Shown in pieces: positions 31,741 through 41,020 of a stretch of 64,000 nucleotides of DNA; the stretch's first letter is position 1, and every line of letters starts with the position of its first letter. The DNA is from DATFVJ01 sp963712955 (GTDB lineage Bacteria > Actinomycetota > Actinomycetes > Streptosporangiales > Streptosporangiaceae). The stretch lies in contig CAVQKF010000013.1 of NCBI GenBank assembly GCA_963712955.1, forward strand, positions 339,643 to 403,642, in the 5' to 3' direction. The translations under genes and the position numbers were made by a program. The notes under the pieces are model-generated. The model had not been told where the DNA came from. It worked only from the letters and a program-made list of their open reading frames with translations, and did not search any database.

Positions 31741-34700
31741 TCAAGCGGACGCGGACTCCCGCAGGCGCTGGCTCACCACCGCGGACACACCGTCGCCGCG
31801 CATGGTGATGCCGTAGAGCGCGTCGGCGACCTCCATCGTGCGCTTCTGGTGGGTGATGATGATGAGCTGCGAACTCTCCCGCAGTTCCTCGAAGATGCCC
31901 AGCAGGCGCTGCAGGTTCACGTCGTCGAGCGCGGCCTCGACCTCGTCGAGCACGTAGAACGGCGACGGGCGGGCCTTGAAGATCGCCACCAGATAGGCGA
32001 TGGCTGTCAGCGACCGCTCACCACCGGACAGCAGCGACAGCCGTTTCACCTTCTTGCCCGGCGGGCGGGCCTCGACCTCCACCCCGCTGGTCAGGATGTC
32101 GTCGGGCTCGGTGAGGAGCAGCCTGCCCTCGCCGCCGGGGAACAGCCGCGCGAAGATGTGCTCGAATTCCCTCGCGGTGTCCTCATACGCGGCGGCGAAC
32201 ACCTGCTGGACCCGGTCGTCCACCTCCCTGATCACCGTCAGCAGGTCACGCCGCGTCTTCTTGAGGTCCTCCACCTGCGATGACAGGAACGCGTGCCGCT
32301 CCTCCAAGGCCGCGAACTCTTCAAGCGCGAGCGGGTTTACCTTGCCGAGCCTGGCAAGCTGACGCTCGGCGACGCCAGCGCGGCGCTCCTGCGCCTCCCG
32401 GTCGTAGACGCCGGGCGGCACGCCCTCGGGTGCGTCGGCCGGCGGCGGGACGGCCGCTTCAGGCCCGTACTCGGCCGCGAGCGCCTCGGCGTGCACCCCG
32501 AACTCCTCCACGGCGCGGCCCTCGATCTGCTCCAGCCGCAGCCGCTGCTCGGCCCCGGCGATCTCCGCCGTGTGGGCCGCGTCGACCAGCGTGTCGTGCT
32601 CGGCTGCGAGTTCCCGCAGTCGCCCGCGCACGGCCTTCAGCTCCGCGGCCCGCGCATTTCCCGCCGCCTCGGCGGCCTCACGCCCGGCATCTGCCGCCGC
32701 GACATGCCCCTCGATGCGCGACGTGGCGTAAGCGGCGCCCCTGGCGACGGCGCCCGCGGTCACGGCCTGCTTCGCGCGCATCTCACGACGCCGCTTGGCC
32801 TGCTCGATGGCCGCGCGTTCCTTCGCCGCCGCCGCCGCGAGCGCGTCCGCGCGGCCTGCGATCGCCCGCACCCGCTCCTCGACGGTGCGGACGGCGAGCC
32901 GGGCCTCCATCTCCGCGTTCCGCGTGACCTCACGCCGGTGCGCCAGGATCTCCCGCTGGCTGCCGCTCTCCGCATCCTCGCCTGACTCGGCGAGCTGCGT
33001 ATCGGCTTCGACCTCGTCAAGCCGCCGCTCAAGCCCGGCGAGCTTGTCCAGGTCAGCGTCCCGCGACCGCTCGGCGGCCTCGATCGCCCTGGCAAGTCGC
33101 TCCGCTTCGTCGGCCGCCGCCCGCGCCGCACCGCCAAGCCTGCCGAGCCTGCCGGATACCTCCGCAGCGGCGGCCGCCGCCTCACGCACAACACCCGCGG
33201 ATTCGGCCACCGCGCGCTGCGCCCGTTCCTCCTCCGCGACCGCGGTCGCGAGCAGGCGGGCGGTCGCCGCGCACCGCCCGTCCGCCTCTGCGAGCTTGGC
33301 CACGGTCTCGTCTGCCGCCGCCCGCACCTCTATCTGGCTCGGCCCGTGCGCCGACCCGCCGTACGCCCACTGCGCGCCAAGCAGGTCGCCGTCCCTCGTG
33401 ACCACTCGCAGCCGCGGGTGCTCCCGCACGACCTCACGCGCGGACGGAAGGTCAGCGGCAACGACGACGGCGGACAGCAGTTCGGCGACTGCTTCAGCGA
33501 GCTCTGCCGGTGCACGCACAAGATCAACCGCATACGTAACGGCCGGAGGCAGGGCGACACGATCGCCATGCGCGTGCGGCGTGAGGCGGATCAGGGCTGG
33601 GGGCGCGGCGCGGCTGCCTGACGTGCCGTCACCTGCCGGGGAAGACACCGCGGAAACCGTGGGCACCCCGGCCTCGCAGGCTGACGCGTCCAGCGCGGAG
33701 TCAGCCGAGGATGTCGCGGGCACCGTGGGAACCCCGGCCGTGCTCCGTGACCCGTTCCGCACAGGCTGAGGCGAGGCCACCGCTGCCGAGGACGCGATGA
33801 CCGCGCCGACCTTGCCCGCGCCCTGCGTCCTGAGCTCGGTGATCACGGCGGCCGCGGCATCAAGGTCCGCGACGGCGATGGCGTCGGCAGCGGCGCCGAG
33901 CGCCGCCGCGACCGCGGCCTGGGCGCCGTCATCGACGCCGAGCAGGGCGGCAACGGGCCCAAGCACGCCGCGGAACCTGCCGGGATCCGCGAGCACAGTC
34001 CCTGCCGCGTCCGTCCCTGCACGCAGGCTCAGCTGGAGCGCCTCCGCGCGTGCGTGCAGTGCCGCACGCTCTCTGCTTGCCTGATGCTCGTCGGCGCGCA
34101 ACTCCTTCACCTGCTGCGCGGCCTGCGCCGCCACGGCCTTCGTGTCCTCGTGCGCCGCGTCAAGGTCGGCATGGTCGCCAGTCCGGGCGGTTACGCGCTG
34201 CTCAAGCTCTGTGTGCTCCGCCTGCGCACGCGCTGATCTGGCTTGTGCCTGCGCAGCGGCCGCGGACAGCCGTCCTACCTCCTCGGTGGCCGCGTCGGCG
34301 TGACTGCGCAGGGCTTCGGCTTGCTGGCGGAGCCTTGCGGCCCGCTCGGCCCGTTCGGCCGCCACCCTGGACGCCGCCGACAGCCGCTCCTCGGCCTCGG
34401 CGAGCGCCGCATCCGCGGCGGCACGTTCACGTACCGACGCCGCGAGGCAGGCACGGTCGGCATCCAGCCGCGCGGACAACTGCGTCTCCTGTTCACGAGT
34501 CTGCTCGGCTTCCGCGGCAAGCTCGGCTGGGTCGCGGCTGGTCCTGGCCGGTTCTTCTTCGGCACTCAGATGGTGGTGCCGCTCTGCGGCGAGCGCAGCG
34601 ACCCCGCGCAGCCGTTCGGCCAGGGCGGAGAGCGCGAACCACGTGTCCCGCGCGCCGGCGAGCCTCGGCGCGTCCTGCGCCGCCGCGGCCTCGAGGGCGG

Positions 34701-35508
34701 CCTCGAGCTGCTTGGCCCGCTCGAGCTCGGCGGCCGTGGCAGCGCGCCGCTCCGCGACGAGCGCCTCACCGGCCTCCTCGCGACCGAGTGCCGCCTGGAG
34801 CGTCACGTAATCGTCTGCGAGCAGCCGCAACCTGGCATCGCGCAACTCGGCCTGGATGACAACGGCCCTGCGTGCGATCTCCGCCTGCCGGCCGAGCGGC
34901 TTGAGCCTGCGCCCAAGTTCCGCGGTCAGATCCACCAGGCGGGTGAGGTTCGCCTGCATCGCCTCGAGCTTCCGCAGCGCCTTCTCCTTGCGCCTGCGGT
35001 GCTTGAGTACGCCGGCAGCCTCCTCGATCAGGGCACGCCGCGCCTCAGGTCCCGCGTGCAGGACCTCGTCAAGCTGACCCTGGCCGACGACCACGTGCAT
35101 CTCGCGGCCCATGCCAGAATCGGACAGCAACTCCTGGACATCGAGGAGGCGGCAGTGAGCGCCGTTGATGGCGTATTCACTCTGCCCGGACCGGAAGAGG
35201 AGCCTGCTCAGCGTCACCTCGGCGTAGTCGATCGGCAGGGCACCGTCGCTGTTGTCGATGGTAAGGGTCACCTCGGCGCGGCCGAGCGGCGGCCGGGACG
35301 ATGTGCCGGCGAAGACGACGTCCTCCATCTTGCCGCCGCGCAGCGACTTGGCGCCCTGCTCGCCCATGACCCAGCAGAGCGCGTCCACGATGTTGGACTT
35401 GCCCGACCCGTTTGGGCCCACGGCGCACGTGATCCCTGGCTCGAAGCGAAGCGTGGTCGCCGAGGCGAAGGATTTGAACCCGCGCAACGTGAGGCTCTTG
35501 AGGTACAC
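31741..35508 (-). CDS. smc: Chromosome segregation ATPase SMC
   Basis: SMC forms the condensin-like ring with ScpA/ScpB. The N-terminal ATPase half begins MYLKSLTLRGFKSFAS with Walker A GPNGSGKSNIVDAL near residue 32, then long coiled coils. A hinge follows near 500-680 (RFRGVLGPVAALLGVDDGAQAAVAAALG), and a second coil. The C-terminal half has the signature LSGGERSLTAIAYLVAIF and Walker B PFYVLDEVEAALDDVNL. The 1255-residue length is slightly above the usual 1150-1200, in part because of a Thr/Ser/Ala-rich insertion in the hinge near residues 575-630 that repeats GVPTVPATSS/GVPTVSAVSS. It is followed downstream by ftsY. Confidence 0.95.
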   Translation of the reverse strand: MYLKSLTLRGFKSFASATTLRFEPGITCAVGPNGSGKSNIVDALCWVMGEQGAKSLRGGKMEDVVFAGTSSRPPLGRAEVTLTIDNSDGALPIDYAEVTLSRLLFRSGQSEYAINGAHCRLLDVQELLSDSGMGREMHVVVGQGQLDEVLHAGPEARRALIEEAAGVLKHRRRKEKALRKLEAMQANLTRLVDLTAELGRRLKPLGRQAEIARRAVVIQAELRDARLRLLADDYVTLQAALGREEAGEALVAERRAATAAELERAKQLEAALEAAAAQDAPRLAGARDTWFALSALAERLRGVAALAAERHHHLSAEEEPARTSRDPAELAAEAEQTREQETQLSARLDADRACLAASVRERAAADAALAEAEERLSAASRVAAERAERAARLRQQAEALRSHADAATEEVGRLSAAAAQAQARSARAQAEHTELEQRVTARTGDHADLDAAHEDTKAVAAQAAQQVKELRADEHQASRERAALHARAEALQLSLRAGTDAAGTVLADPGRFRGVLGPVAALLGVDDGAQAAVAAALGAAADAIAVADLDAAAAVITELRTQGAGKVGAVIASSAAVASPQPVRNGSRSTAGVPTVPATSSADSALDASACEAGVPTVSAVSSPAGDGTSGSRAAPPALIRLTPHAHGDRVALPPAVTYAVDLVRAPAELAEAVAELLSAVVVAADLPSAREVVREHPRLRVVTRDGDLLGAQWAYGGSAHGPSQIEVRAAADETVAKLAEADGRCAATARLLATAVAEEERAQRAVAESAGVVREAAAAAAEVSGRLGRLGGAARAAADEAERLARAIEAAERSRDADLDKLAGLERRLDEVEADTQLAESGEDAESGSQREILAHRREVTRNAEMEARLAVRTVEERVRAIAGRADALAAAAAKERAAIEQAKRRREMRAKQAVTAGAVARGAAYATSRIEGHVAAADAGREAAEAAGNARAAELKAVRGRLRELAAEHDTLVDAAHTAEIAGAEQRLRLEQIEGRAVEEFGVHAEALAAEYGPEAAVPPPADAPEGVPPGVYDREAQERRAGVAERQLARLGKVNPLALEEFAALEERHAFLSSQVEDLKKTRRDLLTVIREVDDRVQQVFAAAYEDTAREFEHIFARLFPGGEGRLLLTEPDDILTSGVEVEARPPGKKVKRLSLLSGGERSLTAIAYLVAIFKARPSPFYVLDEVEAALDDVNLQRLLGIFEELRESSQLIIITHQKRTMEVADALYGITMRGDGVSAVVSQRLRESASA

Positions 35509-35760
35509 CCGCGAGCACTCCTCCTCACTCGGTTGCTGCCGGGTCGCTGCAGTTCCGCACCCTACCGCGACGGTCTGGCCGGCTCGGGTATGTCAGCGGC
35601 GAGCCGCAGGCCGACTTGCGGGGCGGCTCCCCCGTTGCCCGGCTCCCCCGTTGCCCGGTTCCTCCTAGCCGCGCCGACGCCTCATTGCAAGCGTGGCATG
35701 CGGTGCCAGGCAAATGGGCAGCATACGGCCAAAATCCCGCCCTGGCGTACGACCAGAAAC

Positions 35761-35791
35761 GAATAGGGGCGCCGGACCGGCGCCCCTATTC
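35761..35791 (-). terminator. Perfect 15-bp inverted repeat downstream of the coiled-coil gene
   Basis: GAATAGGGGCGCCGG and CCGGCGCCCCTATTC flank a single central base, giving a perfect 15-bp palindrome 19 bp after the stop of the small coiled-coil gene. On the minus strand it is followed by a short T-run (GTTTC). It fits an intrinsic terminator between that gene and smc. Confidence 0.75.
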
Positions 35792-35809
35792 CGTCGTTGG
35801 TGGCCCTCG

Positions 35810-36016
35810 TCAGGTGAGCGCAGGCTCCCTTGCGAGCACAGGCTCGCGAGAAGGAACCAGCAAGTCGTGGCCAATCTCCGCTTCAAGCGCATCATTCTCT
35901 CGCTGGAGCCTGACGAGCTCTGCCTCCAGGTCGCGTACGCGCTGCTGGAGGCGGCGCATCTCGGCGACCATACGCGGATCTGGACCGCCGACGTGGCCGA
36001 GTATAGCCTTCGCCAT
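35810..36016 (-). CDS. Small conserved actinobacterial coiled-coil protein
   Basis: The 68-residue protein opens MAKAILGHVGGPDPRMVAEMRRL and continues with a heptad pattern (LQQRVRDLEAELVRLQRENDALEAEI) over residues 22-48, a clear coiled coil. Short proteins with this opening are conserved in actinobacteria near smc, but no function is known to me. The ATG at 36016 is preferred because GGAGG lies 10 bases upstream and the family start matches; the open frame continues to 36325 without further similarity. A strong hairpin follows the stop. Confidence 0.75.
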   Translation of the reverse strand: MAKAILGHVGGPDPRMVAEMRRLQQRVRDLEAELVRLQRENDALEAEIGHDLLVPSREPVLAREPALT

Positions 36017-36167
36017 GGTAAAAGGTCCTCCACACTGAGTGACCAGAGTGGGCACACGCACAAAACACGCCCGAAAAACATGCGGAAGGGTGCGCGGCGG
36101 TGGTAGTACTAGGGTGCCACCCAGCCGTTGACCAGTCAAGTTGAGCCGTGATGCGCCACGCTGGCGC

Positions 36168-36506
36168 TCACCGCGACACGAAGCTGGAAAGCCCGTCTTC
36201 ATCCGGTTCACCCCAGCGTGCGATGATACCGGCGACCCGGCCAGGCGCGGTGGGGCCGTCCAGCAGGGCGAGGAGCCGCACGCACGCGGACCGCGGACCT
36301 TCCGCGACGACCTCAACCCGGCCATCGGGAAGATTCGTCGCCGACCCCGCGAGACCGAGTTCGAGCGCGCGCGCCCGGACCCACCAGCGGAACCCGACTC
36401 CCTGAACCCAGCCGTCCACCCACGCCGTCAGCCGCACCCGCGGCACCGCGCCACGCGGTGCCCGGCCTGAACCCGGCGCCCGGCCTGAATCACATGAGCC
36501 CGGCAT
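36168..36506 (-). CDS. acyP: Acylphosphatase
   Basis: Acylphosphatase hydrolyses acyl phosphates such as acetyl phosphate. The motif VQGVGFRWWVRARA (near residues 34-47) contains the catalytic Arg, and GSATNLPDGRVEVVAEG (near 54-70) contains the catalytic Asn. Length of 112 residues is slightly above the usual 90-100 because of an N-terminal Gly/Arg/Pro stretch; a GTG closer to VRLTAWVDG may be the real start. It lies 6 bp downstream of mutM. Confidence 0.9.
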   Translation of the reverse strand: MPGSCDSGRAPGSGRAPRGAVPRVRLTAWVDGWVQGVGFRWWVRARALELGLAGSATNLPDGRVEVVAEGPRSACVRLLALLDGPTAPGRVAGIIARWGEPDEDGLSSFVSR

Positions 36507-36512
36507 TCGCCG

Positions 36513-37544
36513 TCACCATCTGGCGCGGCGGGGCCGGGGCTGGCATCGCGGGCAACTGTAGGCCGACCTGCTCATGAAGGCGTCGCGGCGGACGGGCTCG
36601 CCGCATCGGGGGCAGGGTTGCCCGGCCCGTCCGTACACCGCGAGCGACCGTCCGAAGTACCCGCTTTCGCCGTTCACGTTGACGTATAGCGCGTCGAACG
36701 AGGTCCCCCCCGCGTGCAGCGCGTCGCAGAGCACCGCGTGGGTGGCCGTGAGCAGGCGCTCCACCTCAGGGCGGCGAAGTTTATCGGTGGGGCGAGCCCA
36801 GTGCAGCCGCGCCCGCCAGAGCGCCTCGTCAGCATAGATGTTGCCGACGCCGCTGATCAGTGACTGGTCAAGCAGCGCCCGCTTGACACCGGTGCGTCTG
36901 CGGCGAAGCGCCGCGGCGAAAACCGCTGGATCGAATGTGGTCTCGAGCGGGTCTGGCGCGATGTGCGCGATCGGTGCAGGCAGGTCGGCTCCGCCCGGCA
37001 CCAGGCACAGGTGGCCGAATGTGCGCTGATCCACGAACCGAAGGTCGGGCCCGGAGTCTGTGAAGGTGAACCGGGCGCGCACGTGGCTGGAGAGCGGGCG
37101 CTCCGGCTCGCCGATCACCAGTTGCCCGCTCATCCCGAGATGTGCGAGCAGCGCGTCCCCGCCTCCTGCTGCAGCGCCAGCAGCGGCATCAGTACCAGCA
37201 GCGGCATCAGTACCAGCAGCGGCATCAGCGCCAGCAGTACCAGCAGTACCAGCAGCGCCAGCAGCGCCAGCAGCGCCAGCAGCGCCAGCAGCGCCAGCAG
37301 CGGCATCAGTACCAGCAGTACCAGCAGTACCAGCAGCGCCACTCATGGGCAGCCACAGGTATTTGCCACGGCGGCGGGCAGCGGTGATCAGGCGGCCCGA
37401 CAGGCGTGCCGCGAAGTCATCGGGGCCTGCCGCATGCCTTCGCACGGCCCGCGGGTGCAGCACGGTGGCCGTCTCGATCGTGCGGCCGACCGCGTGCCGC
37501 TCGAGCCCGGCGCGCACGACCTCCACTTCGGGCAGTTCAGGCAC
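36513..37544 (-). CDS. mutM: Formamidopyrimidine-DNA glycosylase MutM (Fpg) with Ala/Gly insertion
   Basis: MutM excises 8-oxoguanine. It begins MPELPEVEVV, with Pro-2 as catalytic nucleophile and Glu-3 next to it. The zinc finger is visible at the C-terminus as CPRCGEP and CPRCQ. The H2TH region has LLDQSLISGVGNIYADEALWRARLHWARP. Between the N-terminal domain and LAHLGMSGQLVIG lies an insertion of about 60 residues made of Ala/Gly/Thr/Asp tripeptides, absent in normal enzymes of about 270-290 residues. It would form an exposed loop in the first beta-domain. It is 19 bp downstream of rnc and 6 bp before acyP. Confidence 0.93.
   Translation of the reverse strand: MPELPEVEVVRAGLERHAVGRTIETATVLHPRAVRRHAAGPDDFAARLSGRLITAARRRGKYLWLPMSGAAGTAGTAGTDAAAGAAGAAGAAGAAGAAGTAGTAGADAAAGTDAAAGTDAAAGAAAGGGDALLAHLGMSGQLVIGEPERPLSSHVRARFTFTDSGPDLRFVDQRTFGHLCLVPGGADLPAPIAHIAPDPLETTFDPAVFAAALRRRRTGVKRALLDQSLISGVGNIYADEALWRARLHWARPTDKLRRPEVERLLTATHAVLCDALHAGGTSFDALYVNVNGESGYFGRSLAVYGRAGQPCPRCGEPVRRDAFMSRSAYSCPRCQPRPRRARW
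37171..37340. repeat. 9-bp repeats (cagcagcgc-like) inside mutM
   Basis: About nineteen imperfect copies of a 9-bp unit of the type cagcagcgc / cagcagtac / cagcggcat encode the Ala/Gly/Thr/Asp insertion of MutM. The unit is a multiple of three, and the copies are near-exact over the middle part. Confidence 0.88.
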
Positions 37545-37563
37545 GGGTCACCATTCCAGGCTT

Positions 37564-38421
37564 TCACACCGCCCGGGGCGAGCCGTCGGAGCCGCCTGCC
37601 CCGGTGTCGTCGGGATCCACGGATTGCTTCTCGTGAGCCGCGCCGTTCCCGCTTACGGAATCGGCCGCGCCCGGGGAGCGCCCGGTCTTGCGCGCCGAGT
37701 CCGCGCCGATCGCCCTCCAGGCAACCTCGGCGGCCTCCTGCTCGGCCTCCTTCTTCGACCGGCCCGCGCCCGAACCGTAGACCTTGCCGCCGACGCGGAC
37801 GACCGCACGGAAGGACTTCTGGTGGTCGGGCCCGCTCTCTGTCACCTGATACTCGGGCACGCCAAGCATCTCGGCGGCAGTCAGCTCCTGTAGGGAGGTC
37901 TTCCAGTCAAGCCCGGCGCCGAGGCGCGCCGAGCGGGCGATCACCGGATCGAACAGGCAGTGCACAAGCGTGGACGCATCGCGGAGCCCACAGTCCAGGT
38001 AGACCGCGCCGATGATGGCCTCGAGCGTGTCCGCGAGGATGGAGGACTTGTCGCGTCCGCCGGTACCCTCTTCGCCGCGGCCGAGCCTGATGTGGCGGCC
38101 GAGGTCAAGACCGCGCGCTACGCCCGCGAGCGCCCGCATGTTAACCACGGCCGCCCGCAGCTTGGCAAGCTGGCCCTCGGGAAGATCCGGGTGCTCACGG
38201 AACAAGGTGTCCGTCACCACCAGGCCGAGCACCGAGTCGCCCAGGAATTCCAGGCGCTCGTTCGTGGGCAATCCCCCGTTCTCGTACGCGTACGATCGGT
38301 GAGTCAGCGCCCGGTCGAGCAGTTCGGGACCGAGCGGGACGCCGATGGCGGCAAGCAGTTCGGCAGGGTCAGGCTCAGCGGGGCCACCGTTGGCCGGTGG
38401 CTCACCGCTCATCACGCTCAC
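37564..38421 (-). CDS. rnc: Ribonuclease III
   Basis: RNase III cleaves double-stranded RNA, including rRNA precursors. The catalytic box NERLEFLGDSVLGLVVTD lies near residue 45-62 of the GTG-start product. The second acidic cluster ADTLEAIIGAVYLD lies near 128-141. A C-terminal double-stranded RNA-binding domain follows (KTSLQELTAAEMLGVPEYQVTESGPDHQKSF, then KEAEQEAAEVAWRAI). A Ser/Gly-rich tail ends the protein. The frame is open to 38592, but the GTG at 38421 has AGAGGA 5 bases before it. rpmF-rnc-mutM is the conserved order. Confidence 0.93.
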   Translation of the reverse strand: MSVMSGEPPANGGPAEPDPAELLAAIGVPLGPELLDRALTHRSYAYENGGLPTNERLEFLGDSVLGLVVTDTLFREHPDLPEGQLAKLRAAVVNMRALAGVARGLDLGRHIRLGRGEEGTGGRDKSSILADTLEAIIGAVYLDCGLRDASTLVHCLFDPVIARSARLGAGLDWKTSLQELTAAEMLGVPEYQVTESGPDHQKSFRAVVRVGGKVYGSGAGRSKKEAEQEAAEVAWRAIGADSARKTGRSPGAADSVSGNGAAHEKQSVDPDDTGAGGSDGSPRAV

Positions 38422-38630
38422 CGTGTTCCTCTCCAGTCCCCGCCCTCGCCTGCGCGTATAGCTCATCGTGCCCGCCATACGGCGGACTGTGGCGGCAGGA
38501 CACGCGAACGGTGGCGCTTCCGGCTGATGACGGGCACACCGATACGGGCATGGCGGCATATTTCCGCATGCCGATTCCGCCAGCCGGTGCACTGTGCCGC
38601 ACGGATAGGGATCTCGTGGAGTGCGGAGCC

Positions 38631-38804
38631 CTATGCGGGCGTGACCTGACGGCGGTTATACGTGCCACAGGTCGGGCACGCGGTGTGCTGAAGCTTTTGT
38701 TCATGGCACTGCGGGCACTCCATAAGCGCAGGCGCGGTGGTCCTCCACCGTGCCCGGCGCGCCCGGGTGTTGCTCCGCGACATCTTCCGCTTCGGGACGG
38801 CCAC
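38631..38804 (-). CDS. rpmF: 50S ribosomal protein L32
   Basis: The 57-residue protein has the classical L32 start (VAVPKRKMSRSNTRARRARW) and a four-cysteine zinc ribbon, C-P-Q-C near residues 30-33 and C-P-T-C near 43-46. The GTG start is preceded by AGGAGG with 6-bp spacing and lies one base after the DUF177 stop, so the two are coupled. It is the zinc-binding (C+) form of L32. Confidence 0.95.
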   Translation of the reverse strand: MAVPKRKMSRSNTRARRARWRTTAPALMECPQCHEQKLQHTACPTCGTYNRRQVTPA

Positions 38805-38805
38805 G

Positions 38806-39429
38806 TCAGCCCTCCTGTCGATCGTCTGCGTGATCCCGGCCGATCCGGGCCGCAGTGTCGGCTGTGTCCAGCAGCCGCAGCGCCGCCCACCGTGGGTCGG
38901 CGCCTTCGCCATGGCCGTGCTCCGAGCCGAGGTCCGCAAGCCGCGCACCACACTCGGCGCAGAGGCCGGGACAGTCACCCGAACACAGCGGCGAGAGCGG
39001 CAGCGCAAGCAGCACCGCGTCGCGGCAAACCGGCTCAAGGTCGAGCAGGTCACCGTCGAGGTAGTGATCCTCTTCTGTTGCCTCGCTGTCCCCAGTGTTA
39101 CGGACAGCCGGGTAACAGAAGAGCTCCTGGAACCCGACCTCGGTCGACGAGGTTATGGGATCCAGACAGCGAGCGCACTCACCGGTGAGCGGCGCCCGTA
39201 CTGTGCCGGAAACCAGCACGCCTTCCATCACCGCCTCGAGCCGGATTTCCAGCTCGACATCGGCGCCCGCAGGGACGCCGACCAGCTCAACACCGAAGCC
39301 AGCGGGTGCCACCACGGTGCGGTGCTCAGCACACGAATAGCCCGGCTGGCGTCCGAGCGAGCGTGCGTTGAACACGAACGGACCGTGGGCATCGCGAGAT
39401 GCCGTGTGATTACTGCTTCCGTGTGGCAT
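38806..39429 (-). CDS. DUF177 (YceD-like) protein
   Basis: The 207-residue protein has the usual DUF177 features: an N-terminal FVFNARSLGRQPG and GVELVGVPAGADVELEIRLEAVMEGVLVSGTVRAPLTGECARCLDPI in the middle. The cysteines in GECARCLDPI and in CSGDCPGLCAECG resemble metal-binding pairs. The family is linked to 23S rRNA metabolism in plants and bacteria and always precedes rpmF. The function remains unproven. The ATG is preceded by weak ribosome-binding sequence. The gene region normally present between this gene and coaD in some actinobacteria (a cell-division protein) is absent here. Confidence 0.9.
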   Translation of the reverse strand: MPHGSSNHTASRDAHGPFVFNARSLGRQPGYSCAEHRTVVAPAGFGVELVGVPAGADVELEIRLEAVMEGVLVSGTVRAPLTGECARCLDPITSSTEVGFQELFCYPAVRNTGDSEATEEDHYLDGDLLDLEPVCRDAVLLALPLSPLCSGDCPGLCAECGARLADLGSEHGHGEGADPRWAALRLLDTADTAARIGRDHADDRQEG

Positions 39430-39684
39430 AGCTGATAACGGTGTTGGGCACGACGGGGGCAGCCTACCCGACGACCATCAGGTAACCAACTCGGGCCGCT
39501 ACGGCCCACCGCGACAGCCCGGCACGGCAACGTGGCCGCGCAGCCCGCAGGCGAGGGCTGCGGTACGGTACGCCGCCCCCGCGACAGGCGGGCGCCACAG
39601 CCAGGCTCCGCCGCATCAGGCGATGGTTGCACTGCGGGACGCTCCCGGGGACATGCCGCGCGTGCACAGTTCGCCGTCTGGTGC

Positions 39685-40164
39685 TCACGACTCGTTGATG
39701 CGGTCTCGAAGCCGCTGCACGACGTTCGCGGGCACCAGGCCGCTTACATCGCCCCCGTACTGTGCGATCTCCTTGACCAGGCTCGACCTCAGGAAGGAAT
39801 AGAGCGGATTGGTGGTCATGAACAGCGTCTCGACGCCGGCGAGGCTGTAGTTCATCTGCGCCATCTGCATCTCGTACTCGAAGTCGCTGACCGCGCGCAG
39901 GCCCTTAATGATGGCTGAGATCTGGTTAACCTTGCAGAAATCGACAATAAGTCCGTGAAACTTCGCCACCCGGACGTTGGAGAACCCCGCGGTCGCCTCA
40001 TGCAGCATGTGGACGCGCTCATCGTCGGTGAACATGCTCTGCTTGGAGATATTGATCAGGACCGCGACGACGACCTCGTCATAGATGCGCGCCGCCCGTC
40101 CGATGATGTCGAGATGCCCGTTCGTTACCGGGTCGAAAGAGCCTGGGCTGACGATACGACGCAC
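39685..40164 (-). CDS. coaD: Phosphopantetheine adenylyltransferase CoaD
   Basis: CoaD makes dephospho-CoA from phosphopantetheine and ATP. The 159-residue product starts VRRIVSPGSFDPVTNGHLDII, with the PGSFDPVTNGH motif containing the nucleotidyltransferase H-x-x-H-like site. The family motif near the C-terminus is SLVKEIAQYGGDVSGLVPANV. The GTG at 40164 is preceded by GGAGG about 10 bases upstream. A much longer in-frame ORF is created only because the upstream rsmD reading frame is broken and runs into coaD. rsmD-coaD is the normal order. Confidence 0.93.
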   Translation of the reverse strand: MRRIVSPGSFDPVTNGHLDIIGRAARIYDEVVVAVLINISKQSMFTDDERVHMLHEATAGFSNVRVAKFHGLIVDFCKVNQISAIIKGLRAVSDFEYEMQMAQMNYSLAGVETLFMTTNPLYSFLRSSLVKEIAQYGGDVSGLVPANVVQRLRDRINES

Positions 40165-40189
40165 GCCGATCCACCCTCCATTTGGCCAC

Positions 40190-40854
40190 TCAAGCGCCTG
40201 CCGCGAGACCGTACCAGAGCGCCGCGTCACCGTAGCAGCGTGCCCGGTCCGCGACGTACCCGGGCGGCCAGGCGAGCGGAGCGCCGCCTGTCCTGCGCTC
40301 CACCGCGACAAGCGCACCCTCCACCAGCCAGCCTCCCGCGCGCAGCGCCCGGAGCATCGCGGCGACCTCCTCGTCGCCGACCGCGTATGGCGGATCGGCG
40401 AATACGAGATCATAGCCCTCTCCGGCGCCGCCGGTGGGGCCGGGTAGGGAGTTGGGCGAAGAGCGCGGGGCGGACCGGGGCGGGAAGCCAGGCGCGGGCG
40501 CTCCTGGCCGCGGCGGCCGGCGGGACCGCGGGCGAGCACGCGCTCGACGCGGCCGGGGGCCAGGCACGCACCAGGCAGGTCAAGCGCCGCGATGTTCGCC
40601 CTGATCACCCGGATCGCCGCGGGCGCGGACTCCACGAGCAGCGCGTGTACGGCGCCACGGGACAGCGCTTCAAGGCCGACCGCTCCAGAACCCGCGTACA
40701 GATCCAGCACGCGGGCGCCGCTGAGCGAGCCAAGCACCGCCTGCACGGTCCCGAACAGGCCTTCACGCGTGCGGTCGCTCGTCGGCCTGGTGGCCAGGCC
40801 CGGCGGCACCACCAGCCTCCGGCCCCCTGCGGCTCCCGCGATAACCCGGGTCAT
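40190..40854 (-). pseudogene. rsmD: 16S rRNA (guanine(966)-N2)-methyltransferase RsmD, frameshifted
   Basis: RsmD methylates G966 in 16S rRNA. The N-terminal half (MTRVIAGAAGGRRLVVPPG, then RVLDLYAGSGAVGLEALSRGA near residues 48-66, the SAM motif) is in one frame from 40854. The C-terminal half, with the catalytic motif DLVFADPPYAVGDEEVAAM, is in another frame ending at 40190. Between them lies about 90 bp of extra Pro/Arg-rich sequence (about 40430-40540) with a net one-base loss. The family normally has only about 5-12 residues there. The gene is therefore inactivated by an insertion with a shift, or an error changed the frame. It is 25 bp upstream of coaD. Confidence 0.8.
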
Positions 40855-41020
40855 GGCGGGCTCATGGTTCGTGAGGCGATCATGGTGCGTGAGCCGCGGT
40901 GGTTGTGCCCCAGTCGTCGCGTGCGGCGTGACGGGCGGTGCCGGGCGGGCGGCGCCGCAGGCCGTGCCTGGCGTGCCGCGCGATGGGTGGCGCACCTGGC
41001 CGTGCAGGCGGCGCGCGGCA

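Noticed and set aside
34243..35766. A plus-strand ORF of 507 codons opposite smc
   Set aside because: No family resemblance; codon-position GC pattern supports the SMC frame on the other strand.
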